DNA of 50,114 nt from Propionibacteriaceae bacterium. GTDB lineage: Bacteria > Actinomycetota > Actinomycetes > Propionibacteriales > Propionibacteriaceae. The notes beneath the pieces were generated by a model. That model was not told the DNA's origin. It searched no databases and was given only the letters and a program-made list of their open reading frames with translations. The stretch spans positions 1-50,114 of the forward strand of contig JAUNUF010000009.1 of NCBI GenBank assembly GCA_030538315.1. Direction: 5' to 3'. The position numbers were made by a program, and so were the translations under genes. This document shows positions 26,411 through 33,532 of this stretch, piece after piece (position 1 is the first letter of the stretch; each line of letters starts with the position of its first letter).

Positions 26411-27634
26411 GTGAACGCGGACCTGTGGAAGCGCCAAGCGGCGCTGTTTCTTACCTCGCAAGGGTCATCCCTGCTGGGTTCCATGGTCGTGCAGTACGCG
26501 CTCATGTGGCACCTGACGATCACGACGCAGTCCGGTGAAGTCATGACGCTCGCGATCATCGTGGGCTTCGTTCCCATGCTGCTGATCTCGCCCTTCGCAG
26601 GGGCGTGGGCGGACAGGCTCCCGAAACGGTTCTTGATCGCAGCGTCTGATGCTCTGGCTGCGCTGAGCACCGTCGCGCTCTTCGTCGCGCTCCTGTTCGG
26701 CCATGACCACCTCTGGGTGATCCTGGCCGCCATGGGCCTACGCGCCGTCGGCCAGGCTGTTCAGAGCCCAGCGGTCTCCGCGATCCTTCCTGAGATCGTG
26801 CCCGAGGACCAGCTGATGCGGATCAACGGTTACAACGGCTCCCTGCAATCAGGGATCGGCCTGGTCTCGCCGCTCTTGGCGGGCGCGCTCCTGTCGATCA
26901 TGCCCATGCAGTGGGTGCTGTTGATCGACATCGTGACCGCCGCGTTCGCGATCTTCGTCATGCTTTTCCTGGTCAAGGTGGCGCACGTCCCGAGCGACGC
27001 GGCACCGGTTGGGGCGCTACGCGAGATCCGCGACGGCTTCGTCTACGTGTGGCGGCACAGGTTCGTGCGGCGGCTGTTCTGGTACTTCGCCGTCACCTTC
27101 TTCCTGGCCGCGCCGGTGTCCTTCCTGACCCCGCTGCAGGTCACCCGCTCCTACTCCAACGACGTGTGGCGGCTGACGGCCATCGAGATGGCCTTCTTCA
27201 TCGGCATGACTGCAGGCGGCATCCTGATTGGTCAGTGGGGCGGGTTCAAGCGCAAGGCCGCCACGATCGCATTCGCCATCGCCGGAATGGGTGTGTTCAC
27301 CGTCGCGTTGGGTATCCCGCAGCCGTTCGTGCTGTTCAACCTATGGATGCTGCTGATCGGTGTGTTGATGCCGGCCATGAACGCGCCGACGATGACCCTC
27401 CTCCAAACGAAGGTCGAGCCTCGCTTCCTTGGCCGCGTGATGTCGGTCATGATGATGATCTCAACGTCGACGATGCCGCTCGGCATGCTCTTCTTCGGCC
27501 CGATGGCGGACCGGGTTCAGATTGAATTCACCCTGATCGTGACGGGCGCCTTGATGGTGATTGGTGGGGCTCTGGTCTTGGTGGACCGCACCATTCGCGA
27601 CGGCGAGGAAGCCCCCGTCGCTGCGACTGAATGA
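26411..27634 (+). CDS. MFS exporter (MefA/EntS-like, MFS_3)
   Basis: 407 residues. GTG 26411 (VNADLWKRQAALFLTSQG) is chosen because GAGGAG sits ~6 nt upstream. Twelve membrane helices; the motif-A-like loop is AGAWADRLPKRFLIAASD. Later features ILPEIVPEDQLMRINGYNGSLQ and MTLLQTKVEPRFLGRVMSV are typical of the macrolide/siderophore exporter branch. Likely proton-driven efflux; substrate unknown. It is the last chromosomal gene before the prophage. Confidence 0.9.
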   Translation: MNADLWKRQAALFLTSQGSSLLGSMVVQYALMWHLTITTQSGEVMTLAIIVGFVPMLLISPFAGAWADRLPKRFLIAASDALAALSTVALFVALLFGHDHLWVILAAMGLRAVGQAVQSPAVSAILPEIVPEDQLMRINGYNGSLQSGIGLVSPLLAGALLSIMPMQWVLLIDIVTAAFAIFVMLFLVKVAHVPSDAAPVGALREIRDGFVYVWRHRFVRRLFWYFAVTFFLAAPVSFLTPLQVTRSYSNDVWRLTAIEMAFFIGMTAGGILIGQWGGFKRKAATIAFAIAGMGVFTVALGIPQPFVLFNLWMLLIGVLMPAMNAPTMTLLQTKVEPRFLGRVMSVMMMISTSTMPLGMLFFGPMADRVQIEFTLIVTGALMVIGGALVLVDRTIRDGEEAPVAATE

Positions 27635-27664
27635 AAGAAGCCCCGGCAGTTGCCGGGGCTTCTT
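27635..27664. terminator. Strong bidirectional-looking hairpin after the MFS gene
   Basis: A perfect 14-bp stem, AAGAAGCCCCGGCA, with loop GT and its full complement TGCCGGGGCTTCTT. The stop of the MFS gene is directly before it. The A/T-rich stem ends give U-rich tails both ways, so it can stop transcription from either side of the prophage junction. Confidence 0.85.
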
Positions 27665-27667
27665 CAG

Positions 27668-27705
27668 TGGTACACCACCAGGGACTCGAACCCTGAACCC
27701 ATTGA
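27668..27705 (-). other. Candidate attL: 3' part of a tRNA gene (probably tRNA-Lys)
   Basis: Read on the minus strand, this is the 3' half of a tRNA: TCAAT (anticodon stem), GGGTT, T arm CAGGG-TTCGAGT-CCCTG, acceptor strand GTGGTGT, A, CCA. Upstream of it neither the matching acceptor strand (ACACCAC) nor a D arm exists, so it is only a fragment. Phages that integrate in tRNA genes leave just such a copy at one end, with the whole gene rebuilt at the other, here beyond the right edge. Lys is suggested by an ATTGA-CTTTTAA-TCAAT type stem; this is inference. Confidence 0.7.
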
Positions 27706-27753
27706 ATTAGAAACAGGCCGACTCCGACTCGTACGAGAAGACCGGAGCGCAGC

Positions 27754-27978
27754 ATGAACCCCATCGCATGGCAACTCACCTGCCAGAACGCCCAATGCCC
27801 CGCCCGGCACTGGACCGGCCCCGTCTCACTCAAGGTCGAAGGCGACAAGAAACAGGCGATCAAGGCAGCCAGGGCCGCGGGCTGGAAACCCTGCCACGAA
27901 GTCATCGGCGGGCCCCGCAGCTACGCCACGTGGTACTGCCCGCGCTGCTCCCAAGCTCTCATCAAGGTTGCCCCGTGA
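27754..27978 (+). CDS. Small phage protein with paired-cysteine motifs
   Basis: 74 residues from ATG 27754, ~50 nt inside the attachment site. Two cysteine pairs, C-x4-C (TCQNAQC) near the N-terminus and C-x2-C (YCPRCSQ) near the C-terminus, suggest a small zinc ribbon. The perfect palindrome CTCGTACGAG (27728-27737) lies just upstream and could be an operator or integrase arm site. The role is unknown; its position next to the integrase remnant would fit a recombination or regulatory helper. GTGA overlap with the next gene. Confidence 0.6.
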   Translation: MNPIAWQLTCQNAQCPARHWTGPVSLKVEGDKKQAIKAARAAGWKPCHEVIGGPRSYATWYCPRCSQALIKVAP

Positions 27979-28478
27979 ATGCGGCACCGGCCCCCATCCG
28001 CCGCTACACAAGCCCCATGACAGATCCCCGCAGCAAACCCGTACCAGAAGGCTGGGCCAGCGACCTCGACCGCTGGTGCTCAAGCCTGCGCGCCCAAGGA
28101 CTCACCGAAGCCACCGTCTACCTCCGCCGCGCCCACCTCTCCCAACTCGCCCGCGGCCTCGGCTCGACCCCCCACCTCGTCACCGCTGACGACCTCCTCG
28201 GCTGGCTCGGCCGCCGCACCTGGACCCGCGAAACCCGCCGCACCCACAGATCCAGCTACGGCAGCTTCCTGCGCTTCATCGGGCGCGACGACATCGCTGA
28301 GGCCCTGCCGAAGGTCAAGACCTCACCGCCGAGCCCCCAGCCGATCCCCGAAGACAAACTGCAGCTGTTCCCCGGCGAGCACGGTTGGGTTGGCTGCTGC
28401 CTAACCCACCCAGCTGGAGCTAGGCGGGGGTGGGCTGGAAAAACTCGCCGAAGATTTCTCTCCTCCGGAATTGTCTAG
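27975..28478 (+). pseudogene. Phage integrase remnant: core-binding (SAM-like) domain only
   Basis: 167 residues from GTG 27975 (coupled to the previous stop), or 153 from ATG 28017. Residues after MTDPRSK form the N-terminal core-binding domain of tyrosine recombinases: DRWCSSLRAQGLTEATVYLRRAHLSQLARGL, TADDLLGWL, RRTHRSSYGSFLRFIG, PIPEDKLQ. In a full integrase the catalytic domain (Arg-His-Arg-Tyr) starts here; instead the sequence turns into an unrelated Gly/Arg-rich tail and stops. No other frame carries the missing ~180 residues. Position beside attL fits the prophage's own integrase, now truncated. Confidence 0.7.
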
Positions 28479-28500
28479 CGCTGTACATGTATGTATAATA
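28472..28500 (+). promoter_or_regulatory. Strong sigma-70-type promoter of the acidic edge gene
   Basis: TTGTCT (28472-28477), a 17-bp spacer and a perfect TATAAT (28495-28500). The spacer and -10 box overlap an AT-rich palindrome, TACATGTA (28485-28492), which could be a repressor site. It is the clearest promoter in the prophage and drives only the next gene, as a terminator closes that gene. Confidence 0.8.
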
Positions 28501-28544
28501 GTAGACAACAGCAAGGGCACGGTCCCACAACCAAGGAGAACACC

Positions 28545-29408
28545 ATGAACGCCAAGCTCACCGCACTCATCCCCACCCAGTCGTCCAGCCTCTACGACTC
28601 GTTCGGCCTCGACATCATGACCGCCGTCGACCTCGACAACGACGAGACGGCCACAGATCACGTCGAGTGGATCGACGGCGGCGAGTTCACCGAGGCACTG
28701 GAAAACGACCTGCAGGCATGGCGCAGCGCAGCCAACGATCTGGCCGAGGCCCACGGCTACCGCATCGACTGGAACGGCCAGTCCGAGGACACCGGCGAGT
28801 ACATCGCCTACCCCGTCGAGCGCCTGACCTACTGGACGTTCGAAGTGGACGCAGACGCTGGCTGGCAGGTCGTCGACTTCGGTCGCGACTTCCCTCGGGA
28901 TCTGTACGGCGCTGAGGATGCCGCGTTTGAGTGGGGCGGCTCCGATCTGGGCACCGGCACCTACCGTGCCGCACTCTGGGCTGACGAGAATCACACCGAA
29001 CTGCTCAGCGAGGACACCTACGCCCACGTCCGCGAGTCCGAGACGCTCTCGGCACTGCGGGACTACACGGGCGATTTCTGGCAGGCGCTCGCCAACCGCC
29101 TTGGTACCAGCGGCCTCGACACTCTGGCCGATGTGGCCGATGAGTTGCATGAGCGCTATGCCGACCCTGAGGGCGGCGAGGACGCCAGCCACTACCTCGA
29201 CGGCGCGCTCATGTTGGCCTATGGCGACGACACGCTGGAGGCGTTGGCGGAGGCTCGCTGGGCAGCGCACGCGGCGTATGAGCAGGCGCACCAGCAGATG
29301 CTCGGGGCGATGGTGTACGCGGCCCGCATGGACGGCGTGACGGAGGCGCAGATCACCCGCGATACCCGCGTGGCGCGCATGACGGTGCGCAAGGCACTCG
29401 GCCTCTGA
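28545..29408 (+). CDS. Very acidic protein with C-terminal helix-turn-helix; candidate prophage moron
   Basis: 287 residues from ATG 28545 with Shine-Dalgarno AAGGAG (28533-28538). By my count it has 57 Asp/Glu against 18 Lys/Arg, net charge near -39, and the acid residues spread over the first ~255 residues. The last ~30 (DGVTEAQITRDTRVARMTVRKALGL) are basic and look like a helix-turn-helix. I recognise no family. Extreme acidity is seen in DNA-mimic proteins that block nucleases (Ocr, ArdA), but no ArdA motif is evident. It has its own promoter and terminator at the attachment-site edge, on the strand opposite the late genes: the place and layout of lysogenic-conversion or defence genes. 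Confidence 0.6.
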   Translation: MNAKLTALIPTQSSSLYDSFGLDIMTAVDLDNDETATDHVEWIDGGEFTEALENDLQAWRSAANDLAEAHGYRIDWNGQSEDTGEYIAYPVERLTYWTFEVDADAGWQVVDFGRDFPRDLYGAEDAAFEWGGSDLGTGTYRAALWADENHTELLSEDTYAHVRESETLSALRDYTGDFWQALANRLGTSGLDTLADVADELHERYADPEGGEDASHYLDGALMLAYGDDTLEALAEARWAAHAAYEQAHQQMLGAMVYAARMDGVTEAQITRDTRVARMTVRKALGL

Positions 29409-29417
29409 GGACGCAAA

Positions 29418-29452
29418 GAAACCCCCAGCCTCATCACGAGGCTGGGGGTTTC
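29418..29452. terminator. Bidirectional terminator between acidic gene and late operon
   Basis: A perfect 15-bp stem, GAAACCCCCAGCCTC / GAGGCTGGGGGTTTC, with loop ATCAC, T-rich after the stem on both strands. It separates the plus-strand acidic gene from the end of the minus-strand late operon (last stop at 29555). The ~100 nt between 29453 and 29554 hold nothing else I can see. Confidence 0.88.
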
Positions 29453-29554
29453 GCTTGTCGCATGCGCCGCAGCTGCCGGGTGGGCAGCGGCGGCTGGGTT
29501 GCCAGTCGGGCCAGTCACGCGGTGGTGGCGGGCCGGTGGGCGGGGCGGGGCAGG

Positions 29555-30031
29555 TCAGGCGGTCTCCCACACTGCGTGGGTGGCGGCGGACGGCGCCCAC
29601 CCCGAGTGCGAGGTGTGAGCGCGTTTGCAGCGCCAGGTCGTGCCGTCGTGGGTCACGAGGTCACCCACCTGATAGGCGATGGCCTCGCCCCACGGTGCCG
29701 GGCCGTCTTCGTCGGGGGCGGGCGCTTGGCGGGTCCATGCGTGGCCGCCGTCGGTGCCCGGCTCCCACGTGTTGTAGGACGCCTTGCTTGTCCATGTCTC
29801 GCCGTCGTGGGTGACGACAGCACCGCCGGGGTAGCCGAGGTGGCCGCGGTCGGTCCATGGGTCGCCGTCCTGCCTGCGGGTCGCGTTGTCGTAGCGGGTG
29901 GCGAGGTCTTCGGCCTGTTGGGGTGCGGTGTCGAGTACGCGTCGACGCTCCTGTTCGATGAGGACGGCGACGCGCAGCTCATCGAGGTAGGGGTCGGGCC
30001 ATGTGTCGCGGTCGGTGAGGTCAGGGATCAT
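29555..30031 (-). CDS. Phage tail protein with two carbohydrate-binding (CBM5/12-like) modules
   Basis: 158 residues from ATG 30031. After a helical head (TWPDPYLDELRVAVLIEQERRRVLD) come two similar units: one around GAVVTHDGETWTSKASYNTWEPG (~70-95) and a clearer one, PWGEAIAYQVGDLVTHDGTTWRCKRAHTSHSGWAPS (~112-150). The W...Y..GD.V.......W.......P pattern is that of chitin-binding CBM5/12 modules, also common on phage tail tips where they hold cell-wall sugars. Last gene of the late operon. Likely host-receptor contact. Confidence 0.75.
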   Translation of the reverse strand: MIPDLTDRDTWPDPYLDELRVAVLIEQERRRVLDTAPQQAEDLATRYDNATRRQDGDPWTDRGHLGYPGGAVVTHDGETWTSKASYNTWEPGTDGGHAWTRQAPAPDEDGPAPWGEAIAYQVGDLVTHDGTTWRCKRAHTSHSGWAPSAATHAVWETA

Positions 30032-30043
30032 GGTTGGCCTTTC

Positions 30044-30616
30044 TTATGCGGGGTCGCCAAGGAGGGTTGTGGGGGCTTTGAGGCTGCGCGGCACCACAGC
30101 AATCTCGGAGCGGTAGTGCGAGTTGGCCGTGAAGGGGAACTGCATAGTGCCCGAATTGTTGCCCACATGCGGCATCAGGTCTGCGCGGAGAGGTGGCATG
30201 CCTGTCATTTGGGCGGCGGGGAGGGTTAGCCCACTACTGGACGGCATCCATTCCCACGAGATTCCTCGCAACTGACCCTGCTGCCCCGGAGAGGTGGCGA
30301 GGTAGTCGTAGATGCGGAAGTGCAGCAGCTGTGCGCTGCGCGCAACAAACAGCGCGAGACCCTCCCACGGAGTTCCGTCCGCAAGCACCCACGAGTTCTT
30401 GAGGCTGCGCCAGCCTGTCCACATCTCCGTAGGCATCCAGCCATCGGGCCGTTTACGCCACACCCATGCACCCACACCGGCACCATCAGTGGAGCGGTAC
30501 TCCATGCCCACAGGCTCCTTGCCGGTGATGAGCCCACCCGTGGTCGCGGGGGTATCTGGCCTGCCGGGGCCTGTGATGGTGCCGGGTGTGGTGGCCCACA
30601 GTCGTGGGCCGCTCAT
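30044..30616 (-). CDS. Phage minor tail / receptor-region protein
   Basis: 190 residues from ATG 30616 (MSGPRLWATTPGTITGPGR). Rich in Gly, Pro, Trp and Ser with beta-type stretches (VGAWVWRKRPDGWMPTEMWTGW, LALFVARSAQLLHFRIYDYLA). No known domain recognised. Its start resembles that of the next-upstream gene (MSPRLWAETGF), so the two may share an N-terminal assembly element. Location between fibre-like genes and the carbohydrate-binding protein suggests a tail-tip role. Confidence 0.6.
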   Translation of the reverse strand: MSGPRLWATTPGTITGPGRPDTPATTGGLITGKEPVGMEYRSTDGAGVGAWVWRKRPDGWMPTEMWTGWRSLKNSWVLADGTPWEGLALFVARSAQLLHFRIYDYLATSPGQQGQLRGISWEWMPSSSGLTLPAAQMTGMPPLRADLMPHVGNNSGTMQFPFTANSHYRSEIAVVPRSLKAPTTLLGDPA

Positions 30617-30626
30617 CGTGCACCTG

Positions 30627-31031
30627 CTAGGGCCAGGGCAGGCCGGGCTCCACGGTCGGTGGGGCCTGTGATGTGGCCCACCGTCCTTGCCCCACCCAAG
30701 GTTGCGCTCCAGCCCCAGAGACGTAGAGCTGCCGGTGGAATGGCCGGATGAAGATCGAGCCGGACGCGCTTTGATTGCGGTGACGCGTTGTGCCGATCGC
30801 GATCCCCTCGTAGGCATATTCCAGCGGCAGAGTGACTGGCCAGTACCCCGGCGGGATGTTGACGGAGGGCCACACCGCGTTTGCCGCCGATGACCAGTGG
30901 AGCAGCACCTCTGCGCCCTGTCGTGCGATGAGGACGCGGTTGTGGGGGCTGGCGTCGCGCAGATCGTCGGGGGTGATGTCCCGCCACTTGAGTGGCGAGA
31001 AACCGGTCTCGGCCCAGAGCCGGGGGCTCAC
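30627..31031 (-). CDS. Phage tail-region protein, unknown
   Basis: 134 residues from GTG 31031 (MSPRLWAETGFSPLKWRD). AGGTGG precedes the start. Beta-rich with many Trp/Tyr; part of it (PPGYWPVTLPLEYAYEGIAIGTTRH) looks like a compact beta domain. It ends with a proline-rich tail, 10 nt before the next gene. It follows the C10 tract at 31054-31063, and the frame that reads through the tract ends in TGA overlapping this GTG, so its translation may depend on the upstream reading frame. Confidence 0.6.
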   Translation of the reverse strand: MSPRLWAETGFSPLKWRDITPDDLRDASPHNRVLIARQGAEVLLHWSSAANAVWPSVNIPPGYWPVTLPLEYAYEGIAIGTTRHRNQSASGSIFIRPFHRQLYVSGAGAQPWVGQGRWATSQAPPTVEPGLPWP

Positions 31032-31085
31032 CTAGGCCACCTGCCCATCGAGCGGGGGGGGGGTGTCGTGATTGCGAGCATCATG
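31028..31085 (-). other. Micro-ORF across a C10 homopolymer between two tail genes
   Basis: From ATG 31085, which overlaps the stop of the 353-residue tail protein (ATGA), an 18-codon frame runs through ten C's (31054-31063 as G on the plus strand) and ends in a TGA that overlaps the next gene's GTG start. One C more or less changes the frame: with eleven C's it would end in TAG directly before the GTG; with nine it would run into the next gene out of frame. The product, if any, is MMLAITTPPPRSMGRWPR. Confidence 0.5.
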
Positions 31086-32142
31086 TCCTCCAGACGAGCG
31101 AGCCACCAACGGCGGCCAAAGTTGTGGGTGGGGTGCCCGTGACTCGCACCTCCGTGCCGACGACCAGCACGGGCAGCCAGTCATCCACGGTGCCGATCCA
31201 TCCCGGGGTGGGTGTGGCGGCGGCATCCTCTGGGGGCAGGGTGCACAGCAGGCCCGTGGTTGCCACGGACAGGCCGGACACGGTGAGTACACGGGTGCGA
31301 CCGATGCGCACCAGAGCGAGGGTTCCGGCGGTGGTGATGATCGGGCCACGCGTCGGGGGCGGGGCGGGGATCTCCGTCAGGTCACCCGGAGCGCCCTGCA
31401 CACCCTGCGGCACCCCCAGCGCCATCCGGATATCGGGCCACGTGCCACTGACCGTGGCCGACGCAGCCGCACCGGCCGCGAGCGTGGTCACCGTCACCGG
31501 GATCACATCCGGCACCGGCGGGGGTGGACCCTGCAGATCGACAGGCGGCTGCTCATCGACCACCAGCGCGGTGCCCTCCCATGTGACCACGGGGGTATGC
31601 CCGTCGTCCCCGCGGATCGGTGCCCCGGTCGGGGTGCCGTCGACCAGCAGCCGGGTGCCGTCCGTCGACAGCGCCGGGATCGGGAGCGGGTCGGCCACGG
31701 GCAGGGCCACATCGGTGGTGGTGCCGTCGGTGAGGGTCACCGTCATGATGTCACCCTCGCCGACGATGCCCTTGATGCCAACGCCGGGCCGCGCGACGAT
31801 CACCAAGGACGCCGTCTCGCCGATGATCGGCAGCCCATCGGCCAGGTCAACCGTCGCCCCCGTGGGGATCTGCAGTAGCCGCGCCGGGTTGTCACTACCC
31901 GGGATCTCGGCACGCCACCACCACTCGACACCTTCCATCGTGTCGGTGGCCACGACCTGATCATTCAGCCGACCATCGGCATCGGTCTGTAGGTGGATCG
32001 GGTCAGCCGTCATCAGGGCGGGTCGGGGGGTGACGACGTCGGGGTAGAGCGGGGTCAGGAGCACGAAGTGGCGGGCCAGTGGCTGGCCAGCCCCGTCGAC
32101 GAGGAGACCCACCAGGGTGCCGGTGGTTTCAGTCGAGCTCAT
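31081..32142 (-). CDS. Phage tail fibre / baseplate-type protein with collagen-like linkers
   Basis: 353 residues from ATG 32142, overlapping the holin gene by 14 nt. The first ~125 residues (GTLVGLLVDGAGQPLARHFVLLTPL) form a beta-rich N-terminal module as in fibre or baseplate proteins. A central part has Pro/Gly linkers (VDLQGPPPPVPDVIP, ALGVPQGVQGAPGDL) that look collagen-like. A C-terminal beta domain ends LAAVGGSLVWRT. A trimeric fibre is likely. Receptor binding is inferred from position and composition. Confidence 0.65.
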   Translation of the reverse strand: MSSTETTGTLVGLLVDGAGQPLARHFVLLTPLYPDVVTPRPALMTADPIHLQTDADGRLNDQVVATDTMEGVEWWWRAEIPGSDNPARLLQIPTGATVDLADGLPIIGETASLVIVARPGVGIKGIVGEGDIMTVTLTDGTTTDVALPVADPLPIPALSTDGTRLLVDGTPTGAPIRGDDGHTPVVTWEGTALVVDEQPPVDLQGPPPPVPDVIPVTVTTLAAGAAASATVSGTWPDIRMALGVPQGVQGAPGDLTEIPAPPPTRGPIITTAGTLALVRIGRTRVLTVSGLSVATTGLLCTLPPEDAAATPTPGWIGTVDDWLPVLVVGTEVRVTGTPPTTLAAVGGSLVWRT

Positions 32143-32332
32143 CGTGCACCTGGGCGTCGGGCGCGTCGGGGACGTGACGGCGGGCCAGCAGGAGCGCGGC
32201 GGCGTTGAGGATGGTCACGGCCAGCGTCAGCCAGTGGGTGGCCTGATCCTGCGACATCAGACCGTAGGCCACGATCAGGGTCGAGATGGCGGCAAGGATC
32301 GCGTACAGCGCGGATCGGATCTCGGGGGTCAT
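32129..32332 (-). CDS. Holin-like two-helix membrane protein
   Basis: 67 residues from ATG 32332 with a good AAGGAG. Two membrane helices (LYAILAAISTLIVAYGLM and THWLTLAVTILNAAALLLA) are joined by a short polar turn, with a short charged tail. Size, topology and position directly after the endolysin gene are those of an actinophage holin, which opens the membrane to let the endolysin reach the cell wall. Confidence 0.78.
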   Translation of the reverse strand: MTPEIRSALYAILAAISTLIVAYGLMSQDQATHWLTLAVTILNAAALLLARRHVPDAPDAQVHDELD

Positions 32333-32348
32333 TGGGGTCTCCTTCGAA

Positions 32349-33146
32349 TTAGGGGCGGATGCCGTACTTGTTGAGCGCGCGGAGGGTGGCCGGGCCGACG
32401 ATCCCGTCGACGGCCAGGTTCGACCGGGCTTGGAACTCGCGCACCCAGCGCTCCGTATGCGCCCCATACACGCCGTCTGTGGACAGGAGGCGCCCCTTGG
32501 GCTGCACCTGATGCCGGTAGGCCGGGAAACGCTTGTTGAGGCCCTGCTGGAGGCGCTTCACGCGCTCCCCACGGGACCCTGGGCGCAGCGTGGCCACGCT
32601 CGCCGGGGTTGGCAGGGTGGAGACGCCGGTGCTGGGTGGCCCCGGCTTCACCGGCGGCGTGGTCGCTGCGCCGATGATGGCGTTGTTCAGGGCGCGGGGC
32701 CAGTCGGCACCCGCCTTGAAGTACACGTGGATGTGGTCGACGTGGTTCGCGGCGATCGAACCCCGATCAGCGAGGTTCTTCCACGAGCCACGCGCCGCGC
32801 TCCACGACTGGGTGCGCGGCTTGCCGTCGGTCGAGAACAAGATCCACTGGATCTTCAACGCCTTCGCGTTGGCGATCAGGAAACGGACCAGCTGCATAGC
32901 GGCGGCGCGCTCGGCCGCGGTGGGGCGACGGTTCGTGTTCTCGGTGATGATGATGTCGATCGCGCGGCCGCTGCCGTGCTCGGCGCTGCCGGTGCGCCAA
33001 CCCGACCCGAACCACAGATAGGGCTTCAGGGCGGGGGAGCGCTGCACGAGGGCATACAGGCCGCGCACGATACGTGCAGGGCCGGCCTCCATGCGGGTGA
33101 TGGCAGTGGCCCAAAACGGGTCACCCTTAGCTCGGGTGCGGGTCAT
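32349..33146 (-). CDS. Endolysin: M15-like peptidase plus peptidoglycan-binding domain
   Basis: 265 residues from ATG 33146. The N-terminal domain has an M15/LAS-type zinc site: His57...Asp64 (HGSGRAID) and His138-x-His140 (NHVDHIHV). A Pro/Thr linker (~155-185) follows. The C-terminal ~190-263 is a PG_binding_1 repeat domain (LRPGSRGERVKRLQQGL ... DGVYGAHTERWVREFQ ... VDGIVGPATLRALNKYG). It cuts peptide bonds of the wall at lysis. There is no signal peptide, so it needs the holin encoded next. Confidence 0.88.
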   Translation of the reverse strand: MTRTRAKGDPFWATAITRMEAGPARIVRGLYALVQRSPALKPYLWFGSGWRTGSAEHGSGRAIDIIITENTNRRPTAAERAAAMQLVRFLIANAKALKIQWILFSTDGKPRTQSWSAARGSWKNLADRGSIAANHVDHIHVYFKAGADWPRALNNAIIGAATTPPVKPGPPSTGVSTLPTPASVATLRPGSRGERVKRLQQGLNKRFPAYRHQVQPKGRLLSTDGVYGAHTERWVREFQARSNLAVDGIVGPATLRALNKYGIRP

Positions 33147-33532
33147 GATGGGGTCCCTTCTCTCGGGAGGTGTGCGGGGTATCCGGGGGGCCACGGCGGG
33201 GGATTGTCGAGGGTGTCGCGCAGCTCGAGGACGTGCGCGTGCACCAGGCCGGTTTCGGCGCGGGCCTGCTCGGCTTCACTGCGGCTCTTCTCAACCTCGG
33301 CGCGTAGGTCGTCGACCTCGTCGCGCAGATCGTGCACGAGGTCCCACAGCGCATCGACGCGCTGCACTTGCCGGGCGTGGTCGGCGTCACGTTGGGCCTG
33401 CCCAGCGGCGGCCGACACCTTCTCGGCGGTGATGGGCGGGGCGGGGCGGCGGGTCTTCAGGAAGCCCCACAGGCCGGTGGAGGTCAGGGCTGCGACGGCG
33501 ATCGCCGTGAGGGTCTCAAGCCAATCGCTCAT
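33143..33532 (-). CDS. Small membrane protein with coiled coil, lysis module
   Basis: 129 residues from ATG 33532, ATGA overlap with the endolysin. One N-terminal membrane helix (LTAIAVAALTSTGLWGFL), then a long charged heptad-like helix (VDALWDLVHDLRDEVDDLRAEVEKSRSEAEQARAE region, ~60-100) and a Pro-rich end. Such helix-plus-coiled-coil proteins occur beside lysis genes and may act as accessory holin or spanin-like factors. Function not proven. Confidence 0.6.
   Translation of the reverse strand: MSDWLETLTAIAVAALTSTGLWGFLKTRRPAPPITAEKVSAAAGQAQRDADHARQVQRVDALWDLVHDLRDEVDDLRAEVEKSRSEAEQARAETGLVHAHVLELRDTLDNPPPWPPGYPAHLPREGTPS

Noticed and set aside
27668-27745. Complete minus-strand tRNA gene at the prophage border
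   Set aside because: The 5' acceptor strand and D arm that would pair with GTGGTGT are absent; only the 3' part is present.
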